DNA from: Mugil cephalus
Lineage: Eukaryota; Chordata; Actinopteri; Mugiliformes; Mugilidae
Length of the DNA: 64,000 bases
Reading direction: 5' to 3'
Assembly (NCBI RefSeq): GCF_022458985.1
Contig: NC_061777.1
Location: 12,613,668 to 12,677,667 of the forward strand
The notes beneath the pieces were generated by a model, which saw only the letters and a list, made by a program, of their open reading frames with translations, made no database searches and was not told the origin of the DNA. Shown piece by piece: positions 49,033 to 64,000 of the stretch. The first letter of the stretch is position 1, and the number at the start of each line of letters is the position of its first letter. The translations under genes and the position numbers were made by a program.

Positions 49033-49046
49033 GTTGCTTGGATACC
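49033..49046. promoter_or_regulatory. candidate RFX X-box upstream of STPG2
   Basis: GTTGCT-TG-GATACC; on the minus strand GTATCC-A-AGCAAC. The right half AGCAAC fits the RGYAAC half-site exactly, and the left half has one mismatch to GTNRCC. It lies about 185 bp upstream of the STPG2 ATG in the GC-richer patch. RFX factors drive many ciliary and axonemal genes, which fits a sperm-tail protein. Inference only. Confidence 0.4.
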
Positions 49047-49227
49047 GCATTGCGTTACACGGCGACGTTACACGGGGACTGCAGCTCTTTTTTCTTTTAA
49101 TACACAAACATTACTACCTCATTAATATACGACAATACAAATAGAAATAGAATGAACCCAAATACACCAACAATCTATTTCCAGCAACAGAAATTGGAAA
49201 AAAAAAAGGAAAAAACTGAGAAAAGTA

Positions 49228-49250
49228 CTACTACTACTACTACTACTAGT
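49228..49250. repeat. (TAC)n trinucleotide repeat
   Basis: About seven TAC units, followed by further degenerate TAC/TAA units to about 49270. Confidence 0.85.
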
Positions 49251-49437
49251 ACTATTACTACTACTAATAATAAAGGAACATACAGAAACATTATACAATT
49301 TGAATTTCACAGCTCAAATGTTAGCAATATCTTATACTCTCGCATGAATTTTCTTTAAATCTTTTTTTTTTTAAACATACCAACTTGAATATTTTGAAAG
49401 GTTTATGAATTTAGAAGACAACAAATCATGGAGATTT

Positions 49438-49570
49438 TATTATTACTTACTTATTTATTATTATTATTAAGTAATTATTACTACTATGATTTACTATTAT
49501 TATTATTATATTATTATATAAGTATTACTACTATTAATTATTTATCTATTATATACATTATTTACTTAAT
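49438..49570. repeat. TTA-rich low-complexity tract
   Basis: Degenerate TTA/TAT repeats, almost free of G and C, about 0.6 kb upstream of the STPG2 start. Confidence 0.7.
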
Positions 49571-51098
49571 TACTTTCGTATTACTCTCGTGATGGTGTTT
49601 TTTAACACTTGGACTACTTGAATATTTTGCAACTTACGTAAAATTACGTAACCCTTGTCAGAGTTATGGGATATTTGAGAAAAAAAAAATCCCAGACAGC
49701 AAAATGCCTTACAATAAGGCTATTAGCTGACGTAGCTTTAGCTGTAATTATTGTGGAGGAGCAATCATAGTCCAATCCTACCATCTAGTGGGTGAAGAAA
49801 ATGCAGCACAGGTGCATTCATTTATATTTATTTCTTTATAGTTCCTAACTGCTACCATGTGATTATTTCATTGCCCACAATGCATCTGTGGTTAAACAAA
49901 TCAACCAACCAAACAAACAAACAAACAAAAGACTGGTCCTGCATTTGGCCTAAATGTGCCAAGGAGGTATCATTACTCTTATTATTTGCAATCTCCACCA
50001 ACGTCCTCCTGCACAGTGCGGTTAAGGTTTGGATAATGAGAACTCAGGGGGAAGCTATCCATGAAACAACCGCCTCTCTGTTGTGGCAGTAAACGATATC
50101 TCTATTTGAACTTCCTGTCGCGTCTCATAAGCAGGACATTTGCCTTGCAAACTGCTCTATGATTTGACAAAGACCATTACCTCATTACAAACATTATATA
50201 CGGCAAAGACAAATGCTGTTTAAAAGCTCTGGAGCTGAGGAGAGAAACTAGGAGCGGAAACTGAATTATTATCACAAGGACATTATTGAAATAAATGATG
50301 TGTCATTAACCACACATACTCACATGTCATTTTCTTAAAACTCATGTTAGCCTTCAGTTTAACATGTGAGCGTCTTTGCATCTCTGTATGAAGTCAACAA
50401 GACCAGAAACAGAACTTTGTGTCTAATAAGAATATGTTGAATGTATAAGTCAGTCAAGTGTAGAAATGTAATGCCAACAAACTAAAGTGGGTTCTACTTT
50501 ATTTATTAACAAAACTGGATAACCAAATAATTAAGATGTCCAGAAATCCGGTATGCTGATGAAGCTAGGCTAGGTGTTTTCTTTAAAATGACTCCTTCAA
50601 GTTGACAGGACTCCTGTAAAGGAGAAAGAGAAGACTACCTCACCAGTGGAGGGCAGCAGCAAGCCTTAGATGAATGAACCTAGCATGCCTCAAATTCCCA
50701 TGAAGCCAAGCGGTGCCTTCAATGACAAAAGGAAATGTAGGAAGAATATAGTAAAATATTGTTTTAAAAAGCGAAACTAAATAGACGCGTGGTCTATGAA
50801 ACGACACAGAGGTTTGATGCAGTTTCTTTTTTTTATCGAGAATGTGTGATAATAAATGTTATTTGCAGATTTCATCCAAAGACACAACAAGACCATACCA
50901 CGGACCAGACAAGATAAGGTGCGGAAGGGGAAGTTCACGAAGTGTCAATGAAAGCATCACGGTTCATCATCCCCACCACCATCATAGCCAGTGTTTAACA
51001 CATCCCCAGAAAGGTGTCGCTTTCGGCAGCTAATTACCCATTTAACTAAGATATTTTGATACACACTTGTGCTTGACACCCCGGGGGCTTCTGTGGCC

Positions 51099-51275
51099 AT
51101 GAAAGGAATCAGGTTTTTCGTGGTTTTCTTGGCGCTTTCCGCGTCTTTGCTGTGCACAACCGAGGCGGGCAGGAGCCGGACCAGCAACCAGAACAGCTTC
51201 CGACGGGCAGCTAATGGCATCTATCAGACCCTCAGCAGCGTTTTCGGGGAGGACAACATCCGAGGGCTATACAAG
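51099..51275 (+). CDS. BRI3BP: BRI3BP coding exon 1
   Basis: Residues 1-59. Start GTGGCCATGA has G at -3. A GTG in the same frame 30 nt upstream is not a plausible vertebrate start. Donor AAG|GTGAGT, phase 0. Confidence 0.95.
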
Positions 51276-53677
51276 GTGAGTGCGAGGCGTGCAAAGTCAT
51301 AAAGTCAAAGTCTGGCTTTGTCGAGGAGTGGCTCCTGTTGGCCTGCCGAGGTCGTTTGTGGTTTGAAGCATGGCGAAACAGGAAACAAGCGGGCCCTGCT
51401 ATCAGTTTCACGGATGCCATTTTGAAAAAAATTTGCCTTTTATCGCATGTTTTCATTTTACAGACACAACCCGTCGATGCAGCATTGGTATAAGCACGGG
51501 AAAGGTGTTTTTTTTTAATGGTCGAAATAGTTTCAGTATACTTATTTATCATTCAGTGTGCTCAATAAATGAAATACAGCCCCATTGAAGCAGGCCATGA
51601 CTGTATTATCGTTATATTTACTTATATCTCCACTATTTGAAAGCAGCTCATGTCGAGGAAGTACTAGTACAGCTTGTATGTTCTCATTGGTTCAGCTTCG
51701 TTTCCTGCATTTTGAAACATAACGTTATTTCCTGCTTTTAGCCGCCAAAATAAAATAAAGTGATCAGCATGAATATGCACTCACTTTTAAGATATACTGG
51801 TGAAAACTAATCCATTGCAATGTAACATGTCTGTGATAATGTTCATGTACTTATATAGGCTAAACCATACACTAAAATGGGGTTGCCATAGCAATAGAAA
51901 CGTATGTTAGTACAAAACACTCACACAGCTGCAACATCTGTAATGTCTGTGCAACCACCTACTTATGTTTACATATCTTTAATCTTCTCACATGTAATGT
52001 CCATACAATTGTAATTGTAACTTAATTGTATTTCATTTTCATTTTTTTTTTTGTATAAAAAAAGGATTATCTTATCTTAATATAGTTCCATATTACAACT
52101 GAACACGGTTGAATCAACCACTCTCCGTTATATTAAACACATGCTGAATACCGTAACATTTATCAGGCTAAGGATTTAGCTTAGGGACGCTACATTAGAA
52201 GGCGTGTACCTAATGAACTGGCAAGTTTAGCCTTTGTCTGCATTTAACAGGTAACAGATTACATCTGCTGTCAGAAAGGATTATTGAAGTTGTTAAGTGG
52301 ATTTAGTTACAATAAAGGCTCTATTTTCACATTGTAATAAAGGCAGCTGATCCAGTAATGGTGTTTAATCAGTTGCTTTGACATATTCTATCAACGCTCT
52401 GCTTGTCTGCCCATGTTGGAAAAGAGGGTCTTGAAAAATAGTTCAATTCGTAGCCACATAAATCATTTGGAGAGTTTGTGAGATTAAAAAAATAAATCTT
52501 AACATGAGTAAATGTCTTGTTATGTTTTATTTTTCATACTGTAGACTTCTGAAGACAACGACTATGTAACTAGTAGCTAGATAGAGAAATGTTAATTAAC
52601 ATTTTGTCAGTCGCAGATGACCATGACAAGTTATTTAACATAATTATTTATTGTAAGGCAGGATGTGTCGTCATGAACATTTTCATTGTATTTTTTTTTC
52701 TTTAGTTACAAAGATGAGATAATACTCTCTGTAATTAACGTGCCTAGGCTACCATGAAAATATGATAGACACACTAACCACTACCCTCTTTTTTTTTTTT
52801 ATCTTCTAGTTTTTTTCCAAGGCGACGGAGCGCTTCGTCCATGGAGTGGACTCGTTTCTGGACACCATCTGGAAGATCTGGTCAGATCTGCTCGATGTGA
52901 TGGGCATCGACTGTAAGTGATGCACCGGAAACTGTCAACACAACATGATGGAGACAGAAAGCGCGACACATCACAAGTTGCTCTGAAATAAACTCGGCTT
53001 CGAGTAAAGACACAGTTGGACATAGCTCCTGCTGAAGCATTGCTCCTCTTTGTTTAGCTTTGCAGTGATTTCAGTAAAAATAACTGTTTGATCAGCAATT
53101 ATTAACTGTGGCTCTAACATGTGCCAAAGAAATTTAACACAGCTGAGCAGTCGTTGGCTTCACATAGACGGGTAGCAGGAGAAGACACCTTACTTAAGCA
53201 CCAACCGCGTCAGTTTTTACCGCTAACTTTCTCTTTTCCATCTCTTGCCGTGCAGCTTCAAACCTCAGCCACTACTTCAGCCCCACATCCCTCACCAACT
53301 CCCCGGCACGCGCCCTCCTCCTGGTTGCCGCCGTGCTCTTGGCCTACTGGTTCCTGTCCTTGTTCCTGGGGGGCTTCTTTTACCTGCTGCACGCCGTGTT
53401 CGGACGCTTCTTCTGGCTGGCGCGCGTCACCCTCTTCGCCCTGTCCTGCCTCTACATCCTGCAGAAGTTCGAGGGCGACCCCGAGCGCGCCGTGCTGCCG
53501 CTGTGCTTCATCATGGCCGTGTACTTCATGACGGGCCCCGTGGGAGCGTACTGGCGCCGGGGCGCGGGCGCAGGTTCGCTGGAAGAGAAGATCGACCACC
53601 TGGACACTCAGATCCGGCTGCTCAACATCAGGCTGAGCCGCGTCATAGACAGCCTGGAGCGCCCCGGGGACCAGTAG
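51099..53677 (+). CDS. BRI3BP: BRI3BP, BRI3-binding protein (3 coding exons)
   Basis: Exons 51099-51275, 52810-52912 and 53256-53677 join in phase to give 233 residues; the human protein is about 251. Layout: signal-like hydrophobic N-terminus (residues 5-23, ending TTEA), a luminal segment with SVFGEDN, the conserved TERFVHGVDSF block (about 65-75), and SNLSHYFSP (95-103). Hydrophobic spans follow at about 112-140, 146-163 and 173-193, then a C-terminal coiled-coil-like helix (about 202-229, LEEKIDHLDTQIRLLNIRL). All blocks align in order with human BRI3BP; the paralogue TMEM109 is less similar. Family knowledge: a multi-pass organelle membrane protein that binds BRI3 and has been linked to apoptosis. 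It is divergent from STPG2 and convergent with WDR31. Confidence 0.96.
51276..52809 (+). other. BRI3BP: BRI3BP intron 1
   Basis: 1.5-kb GT-AG intron, AT-rich, ending in a long T run and TTCTAG. No element recognised. Confidence 0.85.
52810..52912 (+). CDS. BRI3BP: BRI3BP coding exon 2
   Basis: Residues 60-93 plus one base of codon 94. FFSKATERFVHGVDSFLDTI then WKIWSDLLDVMGID matches the most conserved luminal part of the family. Acceptor ATCTTCTAG, donor ACT|GTAAGT. Confidence 0.96.
52913..53255 (+). other. BRI3BP: BRI3BP intron 2
   Basis: 343-bp GT-AG intron ending CTTGCCGTGCAG. No other feature. Confidence 0.9.
53256..53677 (+). CDS. BRI3BP: BRI3BP coding exon 3
   Basis: Completes codon 94 and runs to Q233, followed by TAG. 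Three membrane segments and the C-terminal helix. Strikingly GC-rich (third positions mostly G or C) and CpG-dense compared with the AT-rich surroundings, which creates long spurious frames on both strands. Confidence 0.96.
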
Positions 53678-54384
53678 ACTTACTGTAGGTTGAAGCAGGG
53701 ATGGGTTTAGGGGGGTGGAGGGTCGGGGGGTTTAAAACCAGATGTATTTGATAAGAGAATCCTGTTTCCTACACACATCTGCATCAATACAACTTACTGC
53801 TTTTGTCAGATGAGGACAAAACTAGATTTGAACACAGTATTTTACCAACTAGCTACTTCAACAAGTACGGTGTGAACGGTTGACTTGGAGCTTACACAAA
53901 TCAACCAAACATTTCTTTAATTTTTCTCTCAAAGCTGCGGAAGGCTTTTCTACATCTCAAAGGTGAGGTTTTTCTAGTATCTGGTCCTAATTTGCACCTT
54001 CAGAAGCTCCCACACGAAGCAGGTTAAATTTTCCAGATGCGTGTGCTCAATAGAAAAACCTATTTTATGGCTTTTTCGTTTGTTTTTATCCTTGTAAATA
54101 ACCCGGGGGCTCAAGACTCAGTTTTGTCCGCAAAGATCCTTTATCCCCTTTTTTGAAACTACTGAAGTGGGAAGGGGTGGGGTGTGTGTGTGACGCCGGG
54201 GACCGCTACAAATGTTATTTCTAATATGTAGAACCATCAAAATGGGGGATAGTTGTTCGTGGTAAGATTTATTTATTCCATCCATAAGTGTTGAAACCAT
54301 GTAGATCTAGTCTAGTCTCACTGAGTCACTGTTCAGTAGTGACAGTAGTTGACATCAGGACCTCTTTTTCTTGTCTGAATGTGA

Positions 54385-54388
<4 letters not shown>

Positions 54389-54430
<42 letters not shown>
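54389..54430 (+). repeat. (GT)21 microsatellite in BRI3BP 3' UTR
   Basis: Uninterrupted GT tract, read as UG repeat in the mRNA if the UTR extends this far. Confidence 0.95.
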
Positions 54431-54432
<2 letters not shown>

Positions 54433-54475
54433 GTGGGGAGGGTTGTGAGCAAATGCATCTCAGAGACCTACTTGA

Positions 54476-54476
<1 letters not shown>

Positions 54477-54507
<31 letters not shown>
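54477..54507 (+). repeat. (TG)n microsatellite in BRI3BP 3' UTR
   Basis: About 15 units, 46 nt after the first GT tract. Confidence 0.95.
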
Positions 54508-54509
<2 letters not shown>

Positions 54510-55923
54510 ATGTGTTGGGAGGGCGATCTTTTCAAAATGGAAAAGCACTGTATTAAAAAGTCACCATCAGACTTGGAGAAGATGCAGATAGGCAGCAATA
54601 TCTCAGGGACTCATCCAACGCATGCGTCGAGGTGAAATTAGATATCAAGTATCTTAAAATCACGTCTTGGTGTCTTCGAGTCTCTCCACTGTTCAGATAT
54701 TTTTTCCTCAATAACTTTTAATTGATGTTTTTGAATTGTATGGAAACTGTAGAGGTTGTCTTACACAGACAAACTTTTATCTCATTACTTAATAATTAGC
54801 ACTGAATCATTGTAGGGATCTGAACCGTCTTAACATCCAAATGTGTGAAGCAGCATATCCACAAAAGTTGTTGTTGGAGTCACATGGCACACAAATGCAT
54901 GTTTAGGAGTTTTAGTCGGATATGAATGGGATCATTTTCTCTGTGTGTAAAATGAAAGGGAAGTCGTCAAGAAAAGTCAAACAAGTTTAAATGAGGTCTA
55001 GTGCCTTTGATCATGTAGAAAGAAGAGCGTTATTAGATTTTTTTTTTTTTTTCCTGCTCGCATGCGATTGCTTCTCTTACCAGTATTTTAATGGTAATTT
55101 ACAACCAGCCTGATTGATTCATGCAGTATAACGTTGAGCTACGACAGTGCTTTAGGATGATTCTAAGTGCATCACTGTAGCCCTCATTAGTGTGATAGGT
55201 CTTATTATGGGTTTGTTATTTATGCCATTGTTTTCCATGTGTTTGAAAATGTCAAATCATCCTCTGCCTGTGTCCTTACCCTCTGTGTAAATTCAACTTA
55301 ATGAATGGCGTAAACACATTTTTTTGTGGAAATTACGAACTTATCGACGGTCACATGACTCCAACATTGATTCGTGATGATACTAAATCCAAGTACAAGG
55401 CCTTTACACTCATACCCTCAGCGACTACCAGTATGTGTGGTCATTTTCTGTTGTTGTTTCAGTAAGAGTGCAACAATAACATTATTGGAAACTAGTTTGA
55501 CTAGTCCCAGCACAGCCTTATTATTACAAATGGATTTTCATGTGTCTAGTAAAGAGTCATCAGACCCGTCCTTGTGCAACTTTATCATGGAATAGTAACT
55601 CAGTGTATTAGATTTGGATTTGACTTGATTGCTTGTGAATACCCTCCCCTAAAAAAAAAAAAAAGAAGAAGAAGATTCAATGTAATCTGGGACTTTCTTG
55701 CATGCTCTGCTTTTATACTTTGTTGGTGCTGCCTAAGTAGACTGTCTTTACTACAGAATGTGATGTGGGATGTGACAAAGTAGCCAGAAGTTGAGTTTTG
55801 TTTTGTATGTACCATTCCTAAACTGTGTTGACCAATTTAAAACACTTGCAAGTATCGGCATTACTAGACTAGACGGCACTCTCATACCATCATCACTTTG
55901 TGGGCACATTTTAAAGTACATGA

Positions 55924-55929
55924 AATAAA
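55924..55929 (+). promoter_or_regulatory. BRI3BP: candidate BRI3BP poly(A) signal AATAAA
   Basis: Canonical hexamer followed after about 30 nt by a GU/G-rich stretch (GGGGTGAGGGGCTG) suitable as a downstream element. Confidence 0.55.
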
Positions 55930-57024
55930 ATGGTTCTTAATTCAGAGCGGTGCAGCTGACTGGGGTGAGGGGCTGATCTCGGTGTACGATTAGCGCAACA
56001 GTCTTAATCCGATGATACGTGTACGTTTATTAATATTTGAAGGTGTTCAGTGAGTAACAGTAATCGTGTGGGTGTTGTCGAAGGAAGGTGTTTACACCTG
56101 ATCGTTGTGTGATACTGTAGTTGGTTTGCTTCAGGATTGCTAAAGATTGAAGATCGGGAGGAGAGTGTGAATCAGATCTGAACGCTGAACGTTTCTCTTC
56201 AAATGGCACATAAGTTTCTCTGAGATCTTGAAAACACTCAAAGGGATCCGAGATGGAGGCCTTTCCCTTCCTGTAAGAAGTCGAGGAAGAGACAGTGAAT
56301 ACAGTCTAGCTGTAGGTCTGTTCATGTACCACTTTTATACAGATATCAGTGGATCCTTCTCAGCATTAGACTGAATGCTACCTTCAGATTCTATTTATGT
56401 GTTTAAAGTGTCTTCTGAAGGACTTGAATTCATTCATTTAATGAACTGTATCCTGTCTATTTCTATTCCGTGTAGCCTGCTTTTTATAATATGCCGTGCC
56501 AATGTATGTTTTCTTTTCTCTGTTGTTGCTTTAGGTCATTTATCCGTAACTTATTTTTTTGGTAAATGAAGATGGATTTTCTTTACTATTTTATTTTACC
56601 AGTTATTTTGTCTGAGTATTTCTGTACTTTTTTTTTCCTGTGATGTGGCAAGAGCCAAACTGTTCTGCCTGCTGTTTTCCACTTTGTGTTTGAGTGTGTG
56701 TCTTTATGAGAACCTCTTAGTGAGGGAACTGGTTCTTTTTTTGTGTCAGAGTGAAAATGAGGTCCAGATTTGAATACATTAAACACCACAGTATGACCGA
56801 ATGTACTGGTTCATAAATTTCAAGGAGGTGTGATTTCTCTTCAAAGTGTGTGTGTGTGTGAGAGAGAGGGAGAGCATGGGGTACATGCTCAGTTCCTTAA
56901 AATGGAGAAAAAGAAGTGTGTTTAAGTATCTTTAAACAATCAGTAGTAAGTAATTATAGCATTTGGTGGTATAAACCAGTACTATTACTGGCACAGTGGT
57001 TTAGAAATACATGCAAATTAATAC

Positions 57025-57248
57025 TCACTTGCCACTTAATTAGGTACGCCTTGCTGGCAACGAGCTGGAACCTTCTTGTTTTCACAAATTCTTGGTGACA
57101 TGGTGCAGAAAACATTCTTCAGAAAGTCTGGTCCATATTGACATGACAGTATGAAAGTGGCTTTATTGGACCGAGGCCATTGGAGCACACTGAACTCATT
57201 GTCAAGTTCAAGAAACCAAGAAAATTTCCCCCCACACCTTCACACCAC
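57025..57248 (+). mobile_element. Tc1/mariner fragment, family A (left end)
   Basis: It starts TCACTTGCCACTTAATTAGG, resembling the CACTTTATTAGGTAC terminus of a widespread fish Tc1-type transposon. It continues with GGTCCATATTGACATGACAG and GAACTCATTGTCAAGTTCAA, both from that family. The element breaks off after about 220 bp and the rest of the transposase gene is missing. Confidence 0.75.
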
Positions 57249-57499
57249 CAACAATGTCATTAAATGCAGTGAGTGTACAATGAGAGCCATAAATATTGTC
57301 TGATCCTTTTACCATAAGGAAGTGTGCTGAAAAACAATCTAAGCTTCTGATAAGATTAATACACCAGGAAATACATCAAAACAACTGGGAAAACAATAGG
57401 CAGGAGGCGGCCATGGCTCCCTTGATCGTAACGATTGACCTCAAATCAGGTCCAGTGAAAGATAAATAGAAAGTTATGCTACTGGAGGATGTTGTTTCT

Positions 57500-58017
57500 G
57501 GAAAACAAGCAAGAACTGACATCAAACATTGAAACCACTGAAAGGAAAAGTAAATAACATTGACCATCTTGTGACAGTACTGTGTTCTGCTGGGAAACTT
57601 TTGGGCCTGGCATTCATGTGGAACTTGTACCACCCAACAACACCAGACCAAACACCCCCTGCCCCATGGCAGTGACACTCCTCGATGACAGCCGCCACCC
57701 CCAGCAGGATGCAGTCTGACACAGACACACACAAATGGTTGAGGAACAACTCAAAAAAACATGAGGAACAGCACAAGGTGTTGACCTGGCCTCCAAAATC
57801 ACTAGATCCTAAACTGACCAAGTGTCTGTGGGATGAACTGGAACAAGCCTGATCCTAAGACCCAAAGGCCCCCACTAACAACGTCCTGTTGTCAGACTCC
57901 ACAGGACACACTCAGAAGACCCATGTCCATTCTCTGATGAGTCACAACTATTTTGGAGACACAAGGGAGACCTGCACAATATTAGAAAGGTGGTCATAAT
58001 GTTATGCCTGATCGGTG
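57500..58017 (+). mobile_element. Tc1/mariner fragment, family B (3' part with right terminal repeat)
   Basis: The right end TGTTATGCCTGATCGGTG is followed by TA (58018-58019) and matches the MITE ending at 1059. Upstream, plus-strand codons read VLTWPPKSLDPKLTKCLWDE, a mutated form of the WPPNSPDLNPIEHLWD block of the DDE transposase, with frameshifts before and after. The left end is missing. The left limit given is approximate. Confidence 0.75.
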
Positions 58018-59805
58018 TAAGTGTCATATGACGGTGAAATATGGTGACCAAGTTAAAGATCTCAGCTGACACAAAGCACAGTGGTTTTTACTCTCGTGAC
58101 GTTATAAAATGTATTTATTGCTTTATCAAAGTAACAAATACAGAATCTTCTGGTGACATTAAAACTGACAAATACCAAAATAAAACAAAATCTCAAAAAA
58201 AAAACAATACAAATGGCTGATCGACTATGGATTACTACTGCTGGCAGTGTTCCCTAAATATTAGAAAAGTAAATCATTATAGTGTGTACTCCTTAGCAGC
58301 TTTCAGAAAAGCCGTCAAGGAAGTAAACTCACAGTTGAGTTTACCTGCCATTAATCCTAACCTTTGTCCACATAAAACGGAAACAAATCCAAAATATGTC
58401 ATCACAATAGCATCCACACTTTGTATTTGCAACCTCCTGAGGAAAAACTACCCCTAAAATATTTTTTATTATTCACATACTGACAATTGTATTGCACTTC
58501 TTCTCTTGAAGAAAAACGGATTTAAACTGAATTAAGACATGACAAGTTTAGTGGTTGATAAAAACAAGCCTCGTTAAGCATGTGGCGAAACAACAGCACA
58601 TCTGGTTATGACAAAATCCATTTATATAAAATAATATTCATGAAGTAAGCAAATGGTAGTGTGTTTTACGTCGACAGGTCGCAGAAAATCTTTGTTTTAT
58701 TCCCATTTGTTTATTCGTTGTTTTGTTTTTTAATTGAATTACTTGTTTTGCATAGGAATTTTTTAAATTGAAGTATATTGGTAATCAGCACAACACATCA
58801 ACTATCAACAGCTTCTGTTAAAAAATATCAGAATCTGTGTTAGAAATTTTTTTATCAACTTATCTACTTATCAAGTAGATTAAAAAAAACGGCATGTTAA
58901 TACGGTGCAGATATCCATTCATTTAATCTAACATGTAACAGGTTAAGTCTAGTTCAGACTAGTCAACATTATCATTACACCTGTCAGACTGTACCTTATA
59001 AATATTATTTAGGAAAAAATCTCCCTGAAATAGTTAATTTTTCCTCTAAGACCTAAGTTGGTGCGTTAAAGAAATTACCAACGGACATCAAGTGAATCTG
59101 GGGCTTTTGTGTTGTAGGCAATTAGTGCCACAGGAGTCAGTGGCACAACTACTCGACCAAATACAAGAAACACTACAAAACATAAGAATGTACTGCCATC
59201 CTATATTCATACTAGTCAGTACCACCAAGCTGAAGAAGAGTATTAAAACATGAAAAAAACACTGTTCATCGCTCTGGTTCCATGAGGACAATACTTCAAA
59301 CTGTGTTGGGTGACACATGGGTCACACCAGGGCCTCAAATACCCCAGATTCACTGCTTCTCTGCTGTTCTGGTAATTAACTGTTCAAGAATGCGAACCGC
59401 TCAGTTATAGTATAATAGTATCAACTAAGAGGGGGAGATGCAGTATTAGCAGATTTTATGGCTCCCTCTTTCTGACATTTTCTCACAAGATGCTTATTTC
59501 TAAATAAAGTGAAATTTTATCAGGTTACCAAACTGTACGGGCCCAGTGGGAAATCCCTGCCCCTCCGTCAAACTAATCAGATGGTGACTCCAAGCTGATT
59601 TTGGAGTTAAAAGGTAAAACGTCGTCCTAGACGAGCAGCTATGATGGGCATCCACGAGCATCTTCTGTTCACATATCTCTTCAGTCATTCTTCACATTAT
59701 GGCAGTCTAGTAAAGCAAAAATGTCTACAAATATGTAAAATTGTAAACAAAAAAAAAAAAAAAAAAAAAAAAACTGACTTGAAGTCCACAGGCTCTTCTG
59801 AGCCG

Positions 59806-64000
<4,195 letters not shown>

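Larger units (their letters stand above)
48853..51098. other. STPG2-BRI3BP divergent intergenic region
   Basis: About 2.2 kb between the two start codons. A CpG-containing patch at 48.96-49.08 kb is the likely STPG2 promoter. A TAC repeat (49228-49250) and a TTA-rich low-complexity tract (49.44-49.57 kb) follow. The last 100 bp before the BRI3BP ATG should hold its 5' UTR. No other gene seen. Confidence 0.6.
53678..55950 (+). other. BRI3BP: BRI3BP 3' UTR (putative)
   Basis: About 2.3 kb from the stop to just past an AATAAA. It carries two long TG repeats and a T run at 55.04 kb. No open frame here has coding character. A longer UTR reaching an ATTAAA near 56.78 kb is possible. Confidence 0.55.
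55951..59805. other. BRI3BP-WDR31 convergent intergenic region
   Basis: It contains two adjacent Tc1-type transposon fragments (57.0-58.0 kb). The part nearest WDR31 is probably its 3' UTR; minus-strand AATAAA motifs near 58.11, 58.46 and 58.70 kb are candidate ends. A long A run (about 59748-59773) reads as poly-U about 35 nt after the WDR31 stop. No gene recognised. Confidence 0.6.

Noticed and set aside
53258..53599. Antisense and alternate-frame open frames over BRI3BP exon 3
   Set aside because: Shadow frames produced by the very high GC content; the family match is entirely in the frame ending at 53677.

Overview
The window is nuclear DNA of a ray-finned (teleost) fish. The genes are vertebrate, with GT-AG introns. 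The repeats are typical of fish: Tc1/mariner remnants, tRNA-derived SINEs with pentanucleotide tails, an L1-like fragment, and many (CA)n/(GT)n and other microsatellites. The species cannot be named from this stretch. No CRISPR array, operon, phage or other prokaryotic feature is present.

Three protein-coding genes account for the coding sequence. (1) STPG2 (sperm-tail PG-rich repeat protein 2) lies on the minus strand from about 48.85 kb down to 0.72 kb. I reconstructed 13 coding exons by hand. Every splice phase joins in frame, giving about 573 residues with repeated PGPGxY (SHIPPO) motifs. One intron is 20.6 kb. (2) BRI3BP lies on the plus strand from 51.1 to 53.7 kb in 3 coding exons (233 aa), followed by a long 3' UTR to about 55.95 kb. 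It is divergent from STPG2, with 2.2 kb between the start codons. (3) WDR31 lies on the minus strand from 59.8 kb to beyond the right edge. Nine coding exons are visible (354 codons plus stop), and only the extreme N-terminus is missing. BRI3BP and WDR31 are convergent.

By region: 0-49 kb is STPG2 and its introns. These hold a 112-bp Tc1-type MITE beside the last exon, two related SINE copies, an L1 3' fragment, a 392-bp deleted Tc1 element with TA target sites, a 601-bp TIR element, a SINE-like remnant, and microsatellites. 49-51 kb is the divergent promoter region, with a candidate RFX X-box. 51-56 kb is BRI3BP. 56-59.8 kb is intergenic with two Tc1-type fragments side by side. 59.8-64 kb is WDR31.

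The most interesting signal is in the 1.65-kb STPG2 intron 8574-10228. Its transcript carries an AC repeat directly after a weak 5' splice site and a GU repeat directly before a 3' splice site that lacks a good pyrimidine tract. These repeats could pair and bridge the intron. STPG2 also appears to use a GC-AG intron, and its last exon has a stop codon embedded in a strong donor sequence. I found no new multi-gene system. STPG2 and WDR31 are both linked by family knowledge to cilia or sperm tails; BRI3BP is a four-hydrophobic-segment membrane protein.
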